Of a stretch of 35,302 nt of DNA, positions 14,231 to 23,144 are shown in pieces (within the stretch, counting starts at the first letter, position 1; each line of letters opens with the position of its first letter). The notes beneath the pieces are model-generated. The model made no database searches and was not told the DNA's origin. It worked only from the letters and a program-made list of their open reading frames with translations. The position numbers and the translations under genes were made by a program. This DNA comes from Methylophilaceae bacterium (GTDB lineage Bacteria; Pseudomonadota; Gammaproteobacteria; Burkholderiales; Methylophilaceae). Where the stretch lies: positions 1 through 35,302 of the forward strand of contig JANYIK010000114.1 in assembly GCA_025362115.1 (NCBI GenBank), in the 5' to 3' direction.

Positions 14231-14623
14231 TTACAGGTAGGACTTCCACTCTTCGGCAAAAGAGCAGTTGGGTGGAGCCGCGCGAAATAGAGGTGCGATC
14301 TGCGAGTCACTGAGTCCGGCGGGAGTAACGCCTATCCTTGTGATATGGAACTGCCGTTCAGGGCGCGAGGCAGCAAAAGCAATGAATTTATCAACGGCAG
14401 GCTTGATTGCCTCCAGCGCCAGAGGTTCCATGTTGAAGCCTTTTACTGGAATGCCGTAACTGGTTCCTATGAAACCTTCGGCTATTCCCTGTCTCGCACC
14501 AAACTTGGTTGCGGCAATCAGCGCCCAGCCTACATCGTGTACGCCCTTTTTATTGCTACCATACACCAGCGCACTTTTCCCATCTGGCATCGCCATGTCT
14601 TTATGGAAGCTGAATTTTGACAT
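14231..14623 (-). CDS. Conserved hypothetical protein (phage/bacterial FGSN-type family)
   Basis: 130 residues. The layout ALVYGSNKKGVHDVGWALIAATKFGA, GTSYGIPVKGFNMEPLAL, FIAFAASRPERQFHITRIGVTPAGLSDSQIAPLF and the end NCSFAEEWKSYL match, from memory, a small family of unknown function found in phages and scattered bacterial genomes, labelled A1S_2505-like in some databases. Members begin with a VFGSN-x-x-G-x-H segment and have a T-R/x-IG-x-G-L-AG-x-x-D-x-x-IAP-F stretch. No signal or membrane segment. It is a lone gene between hpnH and mutY with its own promoter-like sequence. Function unknown; a nucleotide-binding fold is possible but unproven. Confidence 0.72.
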   Translation of the reverse strand: MSKFSFHKDMAMPDGKSALVYGSNKKGVHDVGWALIAATKFGARQGIAEGFIGTSYGIPVKGFNMEPLALEAIKPAVDKFIAFAASRPERQFHITRIGVTPAGLSDSQIAPLFRAAPPNCSFAEEWKSYL

Positions 14624-14701
14624 AACTGAATTCTCTTAATTTTCTTGGTTGATTCAATGTGCTACCTATCGGGTCACAATGATTATTCTTTAAATGGATA
14701 C

Positions 14702-14730
14702 ATTATTCCCCATTGCTTGCTGACGTTCAA
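14702..14730 (-). promoter_or_regulatory. Putative sigma-70 promoter of the lone hypothetical gene
   Basis: Read on the minus strand: TTGAAC (14730-14725), 17-base spacer, AATAAT (14707-14702). This gives a leader of roughly 70 bases to the ATG at 14623. Spacing ideal, hexamers close to consensus. It also means the gene need not depend on read-through from the mutY operon end. Confidence 0.45.
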
Positions 14731-14741
14731 CTTGATTCTGG

Positions 14742-15782
14742 TTAATTGGCTGCTATACCCAACAAAATCTTGCGTATGGGCGCCGGTAATGCGGCATCTA
14801 TTGCATCTTCTTTATCCAGCCATACCAAGCCGCTTTGACGTACTTCTGGCCGCATTTTCAACATTTTTAGTGGTTGTGGGGTGATGCGCAGGCGGAAGTG
14901 GGTGAAGGTGTGGGTGACTATGGGTAGGGTAGGCAACAACTTTGTTTCTAACCCTAAACGCTGACGTGCAACGAGTTGTACGTCTTCACCCATCGCCACT
15001 TCCGGCAAGCTCCACAATCCACCCCAGATGCCACTAGGTGGGCGTTTTTCCAGCAAGATTTCGTTGGCAGCGAGCAATATCAACATCACTATTTCACGCT
15101 CAGGAATAATCTTACGTTGCTTGGGCGTGGGCAATTGGGTGATGCGACTCTTTTTCCTCGCAACGCAGTTTTCACGCACTGGACACTTATCGCATTGTGG
15201 TTTGCTTCTGGTACATAGGGTTGCGCCTAAGTCCATCAGGCCTTGAGTGTAGCATTGGATGTCAGCTTTGGGTAACAGACTTTCCGCCAATTTCCACAGG
15301 CGTTTCTCAACCGCTGGCTGGCTAGGCCAGCCTTCTATACCAAAACAACGTGTAAGCACGCGCTTGACGTTGCCATCCAGTATGGTTTGAGTTTGACCAT
15401 AGGCAAATACGGTAATGGCGGAGGCGGTTGAACGGCCTATGCCAGGAAGGGCGTTGATTTTCTCATGGGTTTGAGGAAACTCGCCTTGGTATTGCTGCAT
15501 GATAGCAAGAGCTGCGGTATGCAGATTGCGCGCTCTGGAGTAGTAGCCTAAGCCACTCCAGTGGCGCAATACTTCATCCTCATCGGCTTGGGCTAAACTG
15601 GCAACATCTGGAAAACGCGACATAAATCGCTGATAATAGGGGATGACCGCAACGACTTGGGTTTGTTGCAGCATAATCTCTGACACCCAGATAGCGTAAG
15701 GATCTTGAGTATTTTGCCAAGGTAAGCTGTGGCGACCATGCAGCTGCTGCCATTGGATGAGTCGCTGAGAAAACTCTGCCAT
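14742..15782 (-). CDS. mutY: A/G-specific adenine glycosylase MutY
   Basis: Removes adenine mispaired with 8-oxoguanine. 346 residues. HhH-GPD domain with the motif INALPGIGRSTASAI, the catalytic aspartate in ILDGNVKRVLTRC, the Glu in SEIMLQQTQV, and a [4Fe-4S] loop CTRSKPQCDKCPVRENC. The C-terminal NUDIX-like 8-oxoG recognition domain (ILLEKRPPSGIWGGLWSLPE) is complete. The ATG at 15782 shares its A with the TGA stop of ptsI (TGATG), so the two are translationally coupled; the track's TTG start is one codon earlier. It is the last gene of the long minus-strand array. Confidence 0.97.
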   Translation of the reverse strand: MAEFSQRLIQWQQLHGRHSLPWQNTQDPYAIWVSEIMLQQTQVVAVIPYYQRFMSRFPDVASLAQADEDEVLRHWSGLGYYSRARNLHTAALAIMQQYQGEFPQTHEKINALPGIGRSTASAITVFAYGQTQTILDGNVKRVLTRCFGIEGWPSQPAVEKRLWKLAESLLPKADIQCYTQGLMDLGATLCTRSKPQCDKCPVRENCVARKKSRITQLPTPKQRKIIPEREIVMLILLAANEILLEKRPPSGIWGGLWSLPEVAMGEDVQLVARQRLGLETKLLPTLPIVTHTFTHFRLRITPQPLKMLKMRPEVRQSGLVWLDKEDAIDAALPAPIRKILLGIAAN

Positions 15783-17506
15783 CAAGCGTTAAGTTTTGCC
15801 AATAGCAACTCAGTTTTTTCCGGCTCGTTACTGGCCAAAATCTTGCGTACCAAATTTTCTATCTTAGGCAACTCAGTATTCAACACCTGCCGTTTCACCG
15901 CCAGTATGTGCGCCGGATGCATGGAAAACTGGCGCAAACCGAAACCCAGCAGCATTCTCGTTAGTCTCACATCCCCCGCCATTTCGCCGCATACGGAAAT
16001 CTCTTTTTTCGCTTTATTGGCGGCGCGGATGGTCATTTCCACCAATTGCAACACCGCCGGATGCAGTGGGTTGTAGAGGTGTGCAACTTCGCCGTCGGTG
16101 CGATCAATCGCCAGCGTGTACTGGATGAGGTCGTTGGTGCCTATGGATAAAAAGTCCAGGTGTCGCGCGAAGAGATTGGCACCCAAAGCGGCAGCGGGGA
16201 TTTCTATCATGCCTCCCACCGGAACCTTCGCATCAAACCCAATGTTGTCGTCTTTCAGGCTTTGTTTGGCACGCTCTATGGCTTGCAGCGCTTGCTTCAA
16301 CTCGACTAGATTGCACAGCATGGGGATGAGAATTTTCACCTTGCCGTAGTTGGAAGCACGCAAAATAGCACGTAGGTGAGCGTGAAACATCTGCGGCTCA
16401 GCCAAGCACAAACGTATCGCCCGCAAGCCCAGCGCTGGATTGGTGACGGTACGCTCGCTGTCTGGATTTACCTGCTTATCTGCCCCTATGTCTAGGGTGC
16501 GGATGGTGACAGGCAACCCTTTCATGGCATGTGCTACTTTGCGATAGGCTTCAAACTGCTCGTCTTCATCCGGCCAATCGCGGCGGTTCATGAACAGGAA
16601 TTCGGTACGATACAGTCCAATACCTGTTGCTCCAGCTGCCTTGGTTTGCACAATGTCTTGGGGAATTTCGATGTTGGCGTGCAGTTCAATTGCAGTACCA
16701 TCCAGCGTCACAGCGGCGGTTTGCTTGATACGCTTGAGTTTTTGCTGATCAATTTCCCATTGTTCTTGGCGTAATTTGTACTCTGCGAGCGTATCTTTAT
16801 CCGGCCCAACTATTACCACGCCCTGCTGACCATCTACGATGATCATTTCACCATCTTGAATGAGGTTACGTGCATGGCTCAACGCCACAATAGACGGGAT
16901 GTTCAGGCTACGCGCCAGAATCGCGGTGTGGGAGGTCGCACCACCGACATCCGTAATGAATGCGGCGAATTGATGCTGTTTAAACTGGATCGCATCGGCG
17001 GGCGATAAATCGTGCGCTACCAGTATCATGCCGCTTTCTTGCTCGGCCAACGCCGCTTGGTTGGGGTGACCCAGCAGCGCCTTGATTACGCGCTCCACCA
17101 CCTGCACTACGTCAAACTTGCGCTCGCGCAAATATACGTCTTCAATCGCCTCAAACTGCTCAACCAATGTTTCCATTTGCTGCTTCAACGCCCATTCCGC
17201 GTTACAACGCTCTTCGCGCATAATCGTTTTGGGCATTTGCGATAGCGAACTATCCGACAAAATCATCAAATGCGTATCTACAAACGCGCCCATTTCCGCT
17301 GGCGCGTTGTTGGGTAAACTTTGCCGAATGCTGCTTAGCTCTTCGCGTACCGTGGTCACCGCCTGCTCAAAACGATGCACCTCGAAATCCAGCTGTTCGG
17401 GACGCACATCATAGTGCGCTACTTCCAACAGTGCGTGCGAGACCAGATGGGCACGGCCTATGGCGATGCCTGCGGAAACACCTACGCCGTGCATGGTAAA
17501 ACTCAT
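15782..17506 (-). CDS. ptsI: PTS enzyme I (PEP-protein phosphotransferase)
   Basis: Takes phosphate from PEP and passes it to HPr. 574 residues, usual EI size. N-terminal HPr-binding domain; active-site His193 in GGATSHTAILARS; PEP-binding C-terminal barrel with GATGIGLYRTEFLFMNR, the RTLDIGADKQ segment, GGMIEIPAAAL, FLSIGTNDLIQYTLAIDR and the catalytic Cys in SVCGEMAGD. No PTS sugar permease is in the window, so this EI most likely feeds a regulatory chain through HPr and the mannose-type EIIA. The ATG at 17506 has AGAGG 8 bases upstream; M5 is an alternative. The upstream 60 bases contain a copy of this start region (separate entry). Confidence 0.97.
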   Translation of the reverse strand: MSFTMHGVGVSAGIAIGRAHLVSHALLEVAHYDVRPEQLDFEVHRFEQAVTTVREELSSIRQSLPNNAPAEMGAFVDTHLMILSDSSLSQMPKTIMREERCNAEWALKQQMETLVEQFEAIEDVYLRERKFDVVQVVERVIKALLGHPNQAALAEQESGMILVAHDLSPADAIQFKQHQFAAFITDVGGATSHTAILARSLNIPSIVALSHARNLIQDGEMIIVDGQQGVVIVGPDKDTLAEYKLRQEQWEIDQQKLKRIKQTAAVTLDGTAIELHANIEIPQDIVQTKAAGATGIGLYRTEFLFMNRRDWPDEDEQFEAYRKVAHAMKGLPVTIRTLDIGADKQVNPDSERTVTNPALGLRAIRLCLAEPQMFHAHLRAILRASNYGKVKILIPMLCNLVELKQALQAIERAKQSLKDDNIGFDAKVPVGGMIEIPAAALGANLFARHLDFLSIGTNDLIQYTLAIDRTDGEVAHLYNPLHPAVLQLVEMTIRAANKAKKEISVCGEMAGDVRLTRMLLGFGLRQFSMHPAHILAVKRQVLNTELPKIENLVRKILASNEPEKTELLLAKLNA

Positions 17507-17538
17507 AGAGTTTTACCTCTATCAAGAGCAAAGCTCAT
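17503..17538 (-). other. Eleven-codon mini-ORF from a duplicated ptsI start region
   Basis: Between ptsH and ptsI the sequence AGGTAAAAC-(4 bases)-ATGAG occurs twice, 32 bases apart: once before ptsI and once before an 11-codon ORF (MSFALDRGKTL). The mini-ORF has the same AGG-to-ATG spacing as ptsI, and its TGA overlaps the ptsI ATG (ATGA). It begins with the same MSF as EI. It may be a tandem-duplication relic or a leader ORF that tunes EI translation. Confidence 0.55.
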
Positions 17539-17566
17539 GGGGTTTTACCTTTGTAATAAACGAAAC

Positions 17567-17836
17567 TCATTCACCTTCTCCAAAGCGATCATTTACCAGA
17601 TTCAGTAGCGCTGCCATCGCTGGCCCCTCATCCTGCCCCTCAACTTCAAAAGTTATCTTGCTACCCTTTCCTGCCGCTAGCATCATCACGCCCATAATGC
17701 TTTTTGCATTCACCCGTCTGGCATTGCGTTCTATCCAGATTTGGCTAGAAAACTGTGCGGCGACTTGGGTGAGTTTGGTTGAAGCGCGGGCGTGTAGTCC
17801 CAGTTTGTTGATAATTTCCACTTCTTGTTTAATCAT
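17567..17836 (-). CDS. ptsH: PTS phosphocarrier protein HPr
   Basis: 89 residues. Phospho-accepting His15 in NKLGLHARAST and the regulatory serine Ser46 in AKSIMGVMML, the site used by HPr kinase, whose gene is three positions upstream. Both sites are intact, so HPr can be switched by PEP/EI and by ATP/HprK. The ATG lies inside the end of the EIIA gene (8-base overlap), showing coupled translation. Confidence 0.97.
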   Translation of the reverse strand: MIKQEVEIINKLGLHARASTKLTQVAAQFSSQIWIERNARRVNAKSIMGVMMLAAGKGSKITFEVEGQDEGPAMAALLNLVNDRFGEGE

Positions 17837-18236
17837 GTCCCGTGCACGCTTCCTCTGTAAAATGAATCACGCCTGCCACTCCGCCTGCTATGGCTTTCTC
17901 CACCACCACATCCAAGGCCAAATGCCGATAGCTCAAAGCACGGATGAGCATGGGTAGGCTCACCCCAGCCACGCCCTCTACCACTCCCGGCTGCATCAAG
18001 CGACACACGATATTGCAAGGTGTCGCGCCATAAATGTCCGATAACACCAGCACCCCAGCACCTCTATCCAACTCTTTTATCATAGCCTGAGCGCGGGGTA
18101 ACATCACCTCGGGGTCATCCTCCATACAGACGCCCAACTCTTCCAGCAAGGGAGGTTTGCTACCCAGCACATGGGTGACGCAATCTGCTAGGCTTTCGCC
18201 CAAACCACCGTGTGTAACTATCAGTATGCCTATCAT
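17829..18236 (-). CDS. PTS EIIA component, mannose/fructose (ManX-like) family
   Basis: 135 residues from the ATG at 18236 (the track's TTG is one codon earlier). Begins MIGILIVTHGGLGESL with the phosphorylated His9, and has the DIYGATPCN and VSLPMLIRAL segments of the EIIA-Man fold. Betaproteobacteria often keep this lone EIIA with HPr, EI and HprK but no EIIB/C/D, so it probably works as a regulatory phosphoprotein rather than in sugar uptake. Nine bases after rapZ, eight-base overlap into ptsH. Confidence 0.93.
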   Translation of the reverse strand: MIGILIVTHGGLGESLADCVTHVLGSKPPLLEELGVCMEDDPEVMLPRAQAMIKELDRGAGVLVLSDIYGATPCNIVCRLMQPGVVEGVAGVSLPMLIRALSYRHLALDVVVEKAIAGGVAGVIHFTEEACTGHD

Positions 18237-18245
18237 CAAATATCC

Positions 18246-19082
18246 TTACACTAGTCCGCGATGTCGCACCAAGACTTGCTGTCCTTGTTTACGGAAATAC
18301 TCAGCCAAACGCTCCACAAAATATACTGAACGGTGTCGTCCGCCAGTGCAGCCTATAGCCACCGTTAAGTAGCTGCGGTTATCGCGCACAAAACACGGCA
18401 ACCATTTTTCGATGTAATCGCGGATGTCGTTCAACATCTCGCTGACTTGTGACTCTTTTTCCAAGAACTCAATGACCGCAGCGTCACGCCCAGTCAATGG
18501 ACGCAACTTTGCATCGTAGTGCGGATTCGGCAAGCAGCGCACGTCATACACCATATCCGCATCCAGCGGAATGCCATACTTAAAGCCGAAGGACTCCACC
18601 AACAAGGCCAAACCGCTATGATCCAGCGCCACAAAGTCCTTCACCCAAGCACGCAGGGTGTTCGTAGACAGTTCGCTGGTATCCAACCTATGTCCCATAT
18701 CGCTCAACTCAGCTAACAATTCACGCTCCAGATGGATGCTCTCGGCCAAGGTGCGTGTATCGTTTGAAAGCGGGTGGCGACGGCGCGTTTCGCTAAAGCG
18801 TTTGACTAGGGTTTCGGTATTGGAATCTAAAAATAATACTGAGACTTCGATATTGATGGTTTTCAGGTGCTCAATATGTTGAGGCAAATCTTCCAGTTGT
18901 GCGCTGCGTGTATCAATGCTTACAGCGGCGAGATGGTGTCCGGCCAGTTCTAGGTGCGATGCCACCTGATGCAACAAGGGCGCGGGCAGATTATCTACGC
19001 AATAATAACCGCTGTCTTCCAGTCCCTTCATGACGATGCTTTTGCCCGAGCCGGAAAGACCAGTGACGATGACTAGCTGCAT
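18246..19082 (-). CDS. rapZ: RNase adapter / nucleotide-binding protein RapZ
   Basis: 278 residues. P-loop GLSGSGKS at the N-terminus in [33 protein letters not shown], Walker B-like [11 protein letters not shown], and the C-terminal [14 protein letters not shown] that characterises the YvcJ/RapZ domain binding a UDP-GlcNAc-related ligand. In E. coli RapZ directs RNase E to GlmZ and controls GlmS, linking amino-sugar supply to envelope synthesis. That fits a position in an array starting with LPS genes. The ATG overlaps the hprK stop by one base (TAATG). Confidence 0.96.
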   Translation of the reverse strand: MQLVIVTGLSGSGKSIVMKGLEDSGYYCVDNLPAPLLHQVASHLELAGHHLAAVSIDTRSAQLEDLPQHIEHLKTINIEVSVLFLDSNTETLVKRFSETRRRHPLSNDTRTLAESIHLERELLAELSDMGHRLDTSELSTNTLRAWVKDFVALDHSGLALLVESFGFKYGIPLDADMVYDVRCLPNPHYDAKLRPLTGRDAAVIEFLEKESQVSEMLNDIRDYIEKWLPCFVRDNRSYLTVAIGCTGGRHRSVYFVERLAEYFRKQGQQVLVRHRGLV

Positions 19083-20038
19083 TAGGAATTCCCGACCTTA
19101 CCTTGGCGACGCATCTCGCGCGTCTGCCGCTGCATGAACTGCTTGGAGCTATTCACCCCGCGCATCAACAACACGTGGTTACGCACTGCCACCTCCACCA
19201 GTACTGCAATGTTGCGACCGGCAGCGACTGGGATGGTGACTTTGGGGACTTTCACACCCAGAATCGCTTCGCTTTGCGATTTTATTCGCAATCGGTCTAA
19301 TTGTTGCGGCGAGTTGGAATCAGCCATTTGTAGCTGCACGATCATATCCAAAGGTTTGGTGGGTTTGACCGCGTTATCGCCGAATAGCTCGCGGATATTC
19401 AGAATGCCTAAGCCGCGTACTTCCAGAAAATCCTGTAACAACTTGGGACAACGACCTTCCAGCCTGTCCGGTGAGATACGGAAAAAATCCACAATATCAT
19501 CTGCCACCAAGCGGTGGCCACGTGTCACCAATTCCAGTGCCAATTCGCTCTTACCGATGGCGGCATCACCTTTTACCAGTACACCAAAACCCTGTACTTC
19601 AAGAAATACACCATGAAAGCTGATGGATTCGGCCAATGCTTGCACCAAATAATGGCTCAACAGATCCATTAAATCAGGGCTACGCATAGGTGAAGTGAAT
19701 AATGGGGTATTTTTGCTGTCCGCGGCCTTAGTCAATGCCGCTGGAACTCCTTCGCCATTGGCCACCACTACTGCAGCCAAGTCGGTGGAGTACAAATTAC
19801 TAATGGCTTGTTTAACCGCGGCAGCGTCCAAGCCGCGCAGATAATCCATCTCAGCACACCCCAACACTTGCACCCGGTTAGGATGCACAAAATTGAGGTG
19901 TCCAATCAGCGCCAACGAAGGCTTGGTGACGGTTTCGCTGGTGAGCAACTTGTCACCTCCGTTTAAGCCCGCCACCCACGTCAACCGAAGTCGGCGGCGG
20001 GTTTCGCGGTAAAGCTCGCTAACGCTGATTTGTCCCAT
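19082..20038 (-). CDS. hprK: HPr kinase/phosphorylase HprK
   Basis: 318 residues. Bifunctional enzyme that phosphorylates and dephosphorylates Ser46 of HPr. The N-terminal domain includes [15 protein letters not shown]. The catalytic domain has [31 protein letters not shown] (Walker A plus the preceding His) and the HprK signature [15 protein letters not shown]. It lies 22 bases after hpf; in many betaproteobacteria ptsN sits in exactly this slot and it is absent here. The gene overlaps rapZ by one base. Confidence 0.96.
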   Translation of the reverse strand: MGQISVSELYRETRRRLRLTWVAGLNGGDKLLTSETVTKPSLALIGHLNFVHPNRVQVLGCAEMDYLRGLDAAAVKQAISNLYSTDLAAVVVANGEGVPAALTKAADSKNTPLFTSPMRSPDLMDLLSHYLVQALAESISFHGVFLEVQGFGVLVKGDAAIGKSELALELVTRGHRLVADDIVDFFRISPDRLEGRCPKLLQDFLEVRGLGILNIRELFGDNAVKPTKPLDMIVQLQMADSNSPQQLDRLRIKSQSEAILGVKVPKVTIPVAAGRNIAVLVEVAVRNHVLLMRGVNSSKQFMQRQTREMRRQGKVGNS

Positions 20039-20060
20039 GTTGGGCTTCCTAAGTACTCAA

Positions 20061-20387
20061 TTAGCCCACCGCTTGGTGTTTCACACCACCGTCAGAACGG
20101 TGATGGTCGGCAAATTTTTCCTTCACCTTCAATACTTGCCTATCCAGCTTGTCGGCAAGTAAATCAATAGCGCTATACATGTTTTCATCACTGCTTTCGG
20201 CGTGTAAATCATTGCCTGGCACATGAATAGTGGCTTCTACCTTATGCTTCAATTTTTCTACTGTGAGTGTAACTTTGACGTCAATGACATGATCGAAATG
20301 GTTGCTCAGTCGCTCCAGCTTGGAGTGCACGTATTCGCGCAAAGCTGGTGTTATTTCAAGATGGTGTCCGGTCATGTGCAGATTCAT
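20061..20387 (-). CDS. hpf: Ribosome hibernation promoting factor, short form
   Basis: 108 residues of the HPF/RaiA family (sigma-54 modulation protein). MNLHMTGHHLEITPALREYVHSKLERLSNHFD and VEATIHVPGNDLHAESSDENMYSAIDLLADKLDRQVLKVKEK are the standard two halves of the beta-alpha-beta-beta-beta-alpha fold. It lacks the C-terminal dimerisation domain of long HPF, so it should act like E. coli HPF with RMF-type partners in 100S formation. A strong TAGGAG precedes the ATG. It follows rpoN by 35 bases, as in most proteobacteria. Confidence 0.96.
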   Translation of the reverse strand: MNLHMTGHHLEITPALREYVHSKLERLSNHFDHVIDVKVTLTVEKLKHKVEATIHVPGNDLHAESSDENMYSAIDLLADKLDRQVLKVKEKFADHHRSDGGVKHQAVG

Positions 20388-20422
20388 TTTAATCTCCTAA
20401 GTTTTGTAGACTACTTCATAAA

Positions 20423-21862
20423 TTACAACGACTTACGCTGACTCGCCGCAGGGATTTGCAAAGACTCACGGTACTTGGCAACGGTGCGGCGTGCTACTAC
20501 TATGCCCTGCTCTCCCAGAATATCAGTGAGCTTGCTATCCGACAAAGGCTTTTGCGGTTTTTCTGCAGAAACCAGTTGTTTAATCAGTGCGCGGATGGCA
20601 GTTGCAGAACACACTCCTCCAGTTTCGGTCGCCACGTGGCTGCCGAAAAAGTATTTCAATTCATATACTCCACGCGGGGTAAGCATATATTTGCGCGTAG
20701 TGACCCGAGAAATGGTGGATTCATGCAGTTCCAGTTCGTCCGCAATCTCACGCAACACTAAAGGGCGCATGGCCACGTCACCATGCTCAAAAAAACTGCG
20801 CTGCCTATCCACAATGGCCTGCGATACTCGCAGAATAGTGGTGAAACGCTGCTGGATGTTCTTGATGAACCATTTGGCCTCTTGCATCTGGCTGGCGAGA
20901 TATTGCGAAGAGCTGTCACGGTTGCGTTTCAGGATGTCGGCATAGACGCGATTGATACGCAGTTTGGGTACCGCGTCATTGTTGAGGCTGGCCAACCACA
21001 GGCCTTTGACCTTTTTCACCACCACTTCTGGCTGTACGTAATGGTCGGCTTCTATGCTGGTAAACCCCGCGCCGGGGCGTGGGTCCAGACGCGTAATCAA
21101 CAACTGTGCACCACGCAGCGTATCGTCATTGCACGACAAAATCTTACGTAGCCGGACGAAGTCCCGCGCCGCTAGCAAGGGTAGATGCTCTTGTACTATG
21201 GCCAAAGCGCAGTCTCTATACGGGGTATCGTCGGGCATGGCGAGCAGTTGTAGCTGTAGGCATTCGGTCAGATTGCGTGCGCCTATGCCGAGCGGATCTA
21301 AATGTTGAATCAGCTTGAGCGCTGTTTGTAGCTCTAGCAAATCTACCTCTTGCTCTGGTGGCAAGAACGTCAGCATTTCTTCCAGCGATTGATCCAGATA
21401 GCCATCTTCATCAATCGCATCCACCAACATGCCTGCCAACAGCAAGTCGCGCTCGGAAAGATGCATCAAGCGCAGTTGTTCCAGCAGGTGTTCACGCAGT
21501 GTAGTCGCACTCGGTTCTTGAAAACTGAAGTCATTGTCGTCCTCGTTATCGTGCGCGCTGCCATTCGATACCTGTTCCCAACGCCCATTATCGCCTGCGT
21601 CAAAGTCTTGCTCTCCTACTGATTCAGAGGTTCTATCTACGGGTTCTGCTGGTTCTTGGTGTTCGCTAACTGGTGTTTCACGAATTTCAGAATAATTGAC
21701 GCTTTCTTCCCCTACGCGCTCCAACAGGGGGTTTTCTAGAAGAATAGTTTCCAGTTCTTGTCCTAGCTCGATGGAAGAGAGTTGCAACAAGCGGATAGAC
21801 TGCTGCAGTTGCGGCGTTAAGGTGAGATGTTGAGAAACACGTAATTGAAGCGTTTGCTTCAT
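20423..21862 (-). CDS. rpoN: RNA polymerase sigma-54 factor RpoN
   Basis: 479 residues. Region I (LRVSQHLTLTPQLQQSIRLLQLSSIELGQELE) is glutamine/leucine-rich and binds enhancer proteins. An acidic region II follows (QDFDAGDN..EDDNDFSFQEP). The core-binding and DNA-binding region III ends with the RpoN box VARRTVAKYRESLQIP and the HTH ELHESTISRVTTRKYMLTPRG. Intact and full length, so sigma-54 transcription is expected in this organism. Two bases after lptB, suggesting co-transcription with LPS transport. Confidence 0.98.
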   Translation of the reverse strand: MKQTLQLRVSQHLTLTPQLQQSIRLLQLSSIELGQELETILLENPLLERVGEESVNYSEIRETPVSEHQEPAEPVDRTSESVGEQDFDAGDNGRWEQVSNGSAHDNEDDNDFSFQEPSATTLREHLLEQLRLMHLSERDLLLAGMLVDAIDEDGYLDQSLEEMLTFLPPEQEVDLLELQTALKLIQHLDPLGIGARNLTECLQLQLLAMPDDTPYRDCALAIVQEHLPLLAARDFVRLRKILSCNDDTLRGAQLLITRLDPRPGAGFTSIEADHYVQPEVVVKKVKGLWLASLNNDAVPKLRINRVYADILKRNRDSSSQYLASQMQEAKWFIKNIQQRFTTILRVSQAIVDRQRSFFEHGDVAMRPLVLREIADELELHESTISRVTTRKYMLTPRGVYELKYFFGSHVATETGGVCSATAIRALIKQLVSAEKPQKPLSDSKLTDILGEQGIVVARRTVAKYRESLQIPAASQRKSL

Positions 21863-21864
21863 AG

Positions 21865-22587
21865 TTATAACCTGAAATTCTTCCCTAGATATACTTCGCG
21901 CACGCTCTCATTTTGGATAATATCTGCTGGTCGCCCAGCTGCAAGCACCCGTCCATCATTCACAATATAAGCGCGATCGCAAATGCCTAAGGTTTCACGC
22001 ACATTGTGGTCGGTAATCAGTACACCGATACCTTTTTCTTTTAAAAATTTGATGATCTTTTGAATATCAATCACCGCAATCGGATCAATCCCGGCAAATG
22101 GCTCATCCAGCAAGATAAAGCGCGGATTGCTGGCTAAACAGCGTGCGATTTCCACGCGTCGCCTTTCACCCCCTGATAAGCTCACTGCGGGGCTATGTCG
22201 TAAGTGTGAAATATGTAAATCCAACAGCAATGACTCTAGTTTTGACTCCATTTGCAGTGGTAGTAAATGCTGCAACTCAAGAATGGCCAATATGTTTTCC
22301 GCCACCGTCAACTTGCGGAATATAGACGGCTCTTGCGGCAGGTACGACAGCCCCATGCGTGAGCGTCTATGCACAGGCAAGTGCCCCAAATCCACGCCAT
22401 CCATGGTGATGCGCCCGCCATCCAGCGGCACCAAACCCACCATCATGTAAAAGCTGGTGGTCTTGCCCGCGCCATTCGGCCCCAGCAAACCCACTACTTC
22501 GCCGCTGGAAATGCTGACCGAAATATCGTGAATCACGGTGCGCGCCTTGAAGCGCTTTTTTAGGCCTTCTACTTTAAGTTCGCTCAT
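21865..22587 (-). CDS. lptB: LPS export ABC ATPase LptB
   Basis: 240 residues; cytoplasmic ATPase of the LptB2FG extractor. Walker [11 protein letters not shown]-loop [13 protein letters not shown], signature [15 protein letters not shown], Walker [18 protein letters not shown] and the switch His in [12 protein letters not shown]. Overlaps lptA by four bases (ATGA). The membrane partners LptF/LptG are not in the window, as is usual. Confidence 0.97.
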   Translation of the reverse strand: MSELKVEGLKKRFKARTVIHDISVSISSGEVVGLLGPNGAGKTTSFYMMVGLVPLDGGRITMDGVDLGHLPVHRRSRMGLSYLPQEPSIFRKLTVAENILAILELQHLLPLQMESKLESLLLDLHISHLRHSPAVSLSGGERRRVEIARCLASNPRFILLDEPFAGIDPIAVIDIQKIIKFLKEKGIGVLITDHNVRETLGICDRAYIVNDGRVLAAGRPADIIQNESVREVYLGKNFRL

Positions 22588-23144
22588 TCCCCCGACTTCA
22601 CTGATGTACCGTCCACCGCTGGTACGATGGCCTTTTTCGGCTGGATAGTAGCGTGCACACGACCCTTGCCGGTATTAGATGTCGCTGTTTGCTTATTACT
22701 CAACACTTCGGCGTATTCTGAACTGGCGTCATACATGATGTAATCACCATTCACCACATCCTCACCGCGTTTAAACCAAGCTTTTTCATAAATCTGCACT
22801 TTGTCTACACGGCCATCGTATTCAATGCGTAAACCACTGCCTTGAATATACTGCGGCTTACCCTCCATTTTTTGTTTGAAGGTGGTGGGGTCGCCGGTGG
22901 ACGTACTGTGCTGGAAGCCTTCAGCGTCCTCACGCACGATAAGCTTGTCGGCATGAATCTCTAGCGTGCCTTTGGTTAAAATCACATTGCCGGTATAAAC
23001 ACTGGTTTTTTTAGCGTCATTCACCGATAAATTATCGGCCTCAATATCTATCGGTTTGTCTCGGTCAGCCTTTTCTGCTTGCGCCACACCGCTAAACAAC
23101 AAGGCTGCCAGCCACAGCACCAATGGTAATTTATGGATTTTCAT
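22584..23144 (-). CDS. lptA: LPS transport periplasmic protein LptA
   Basis: 186 residues with a signal peptide ([23 protein letters not shown]) and an OstA-like beta-jellyroll domain: [40 protein letters not shown], then a second half with [35 protein letters not shown]. It forms the periplasmic bridge between LptC and LptD. The C-terminal ~30 residues are basic and probably disordered. It begins inside lptC (14-base overlap) and ends inside lptB. Confidence 0.95.
   Translation of the reverse strand: MKIHKLPLVLWLAALLFSGVAQAEKADRDKPIDIEADNLSVNDAKKTSVYTGNVILTKGTLEIHADKLIVREDAEGFQHSTSTGDPTTFKQKMEGKPQYIQGSGLRIEYDGRVDKVQIYEKAWFKRGEDVVNGDYIMYDASSEYAEVLSNKQTATSNTGKGRVHATIQPKKAIVPAVDGTSVKSGE

Noticed and set aside
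14645-14884. 79-aa plus-strand ORF upstream of and antisense to the mutY 3' end
   Set aside because: About half of it is the reverse of mutY, it lacks a ribosome site, and the free half holds the promoter of the minus-strand hypothetical gene.
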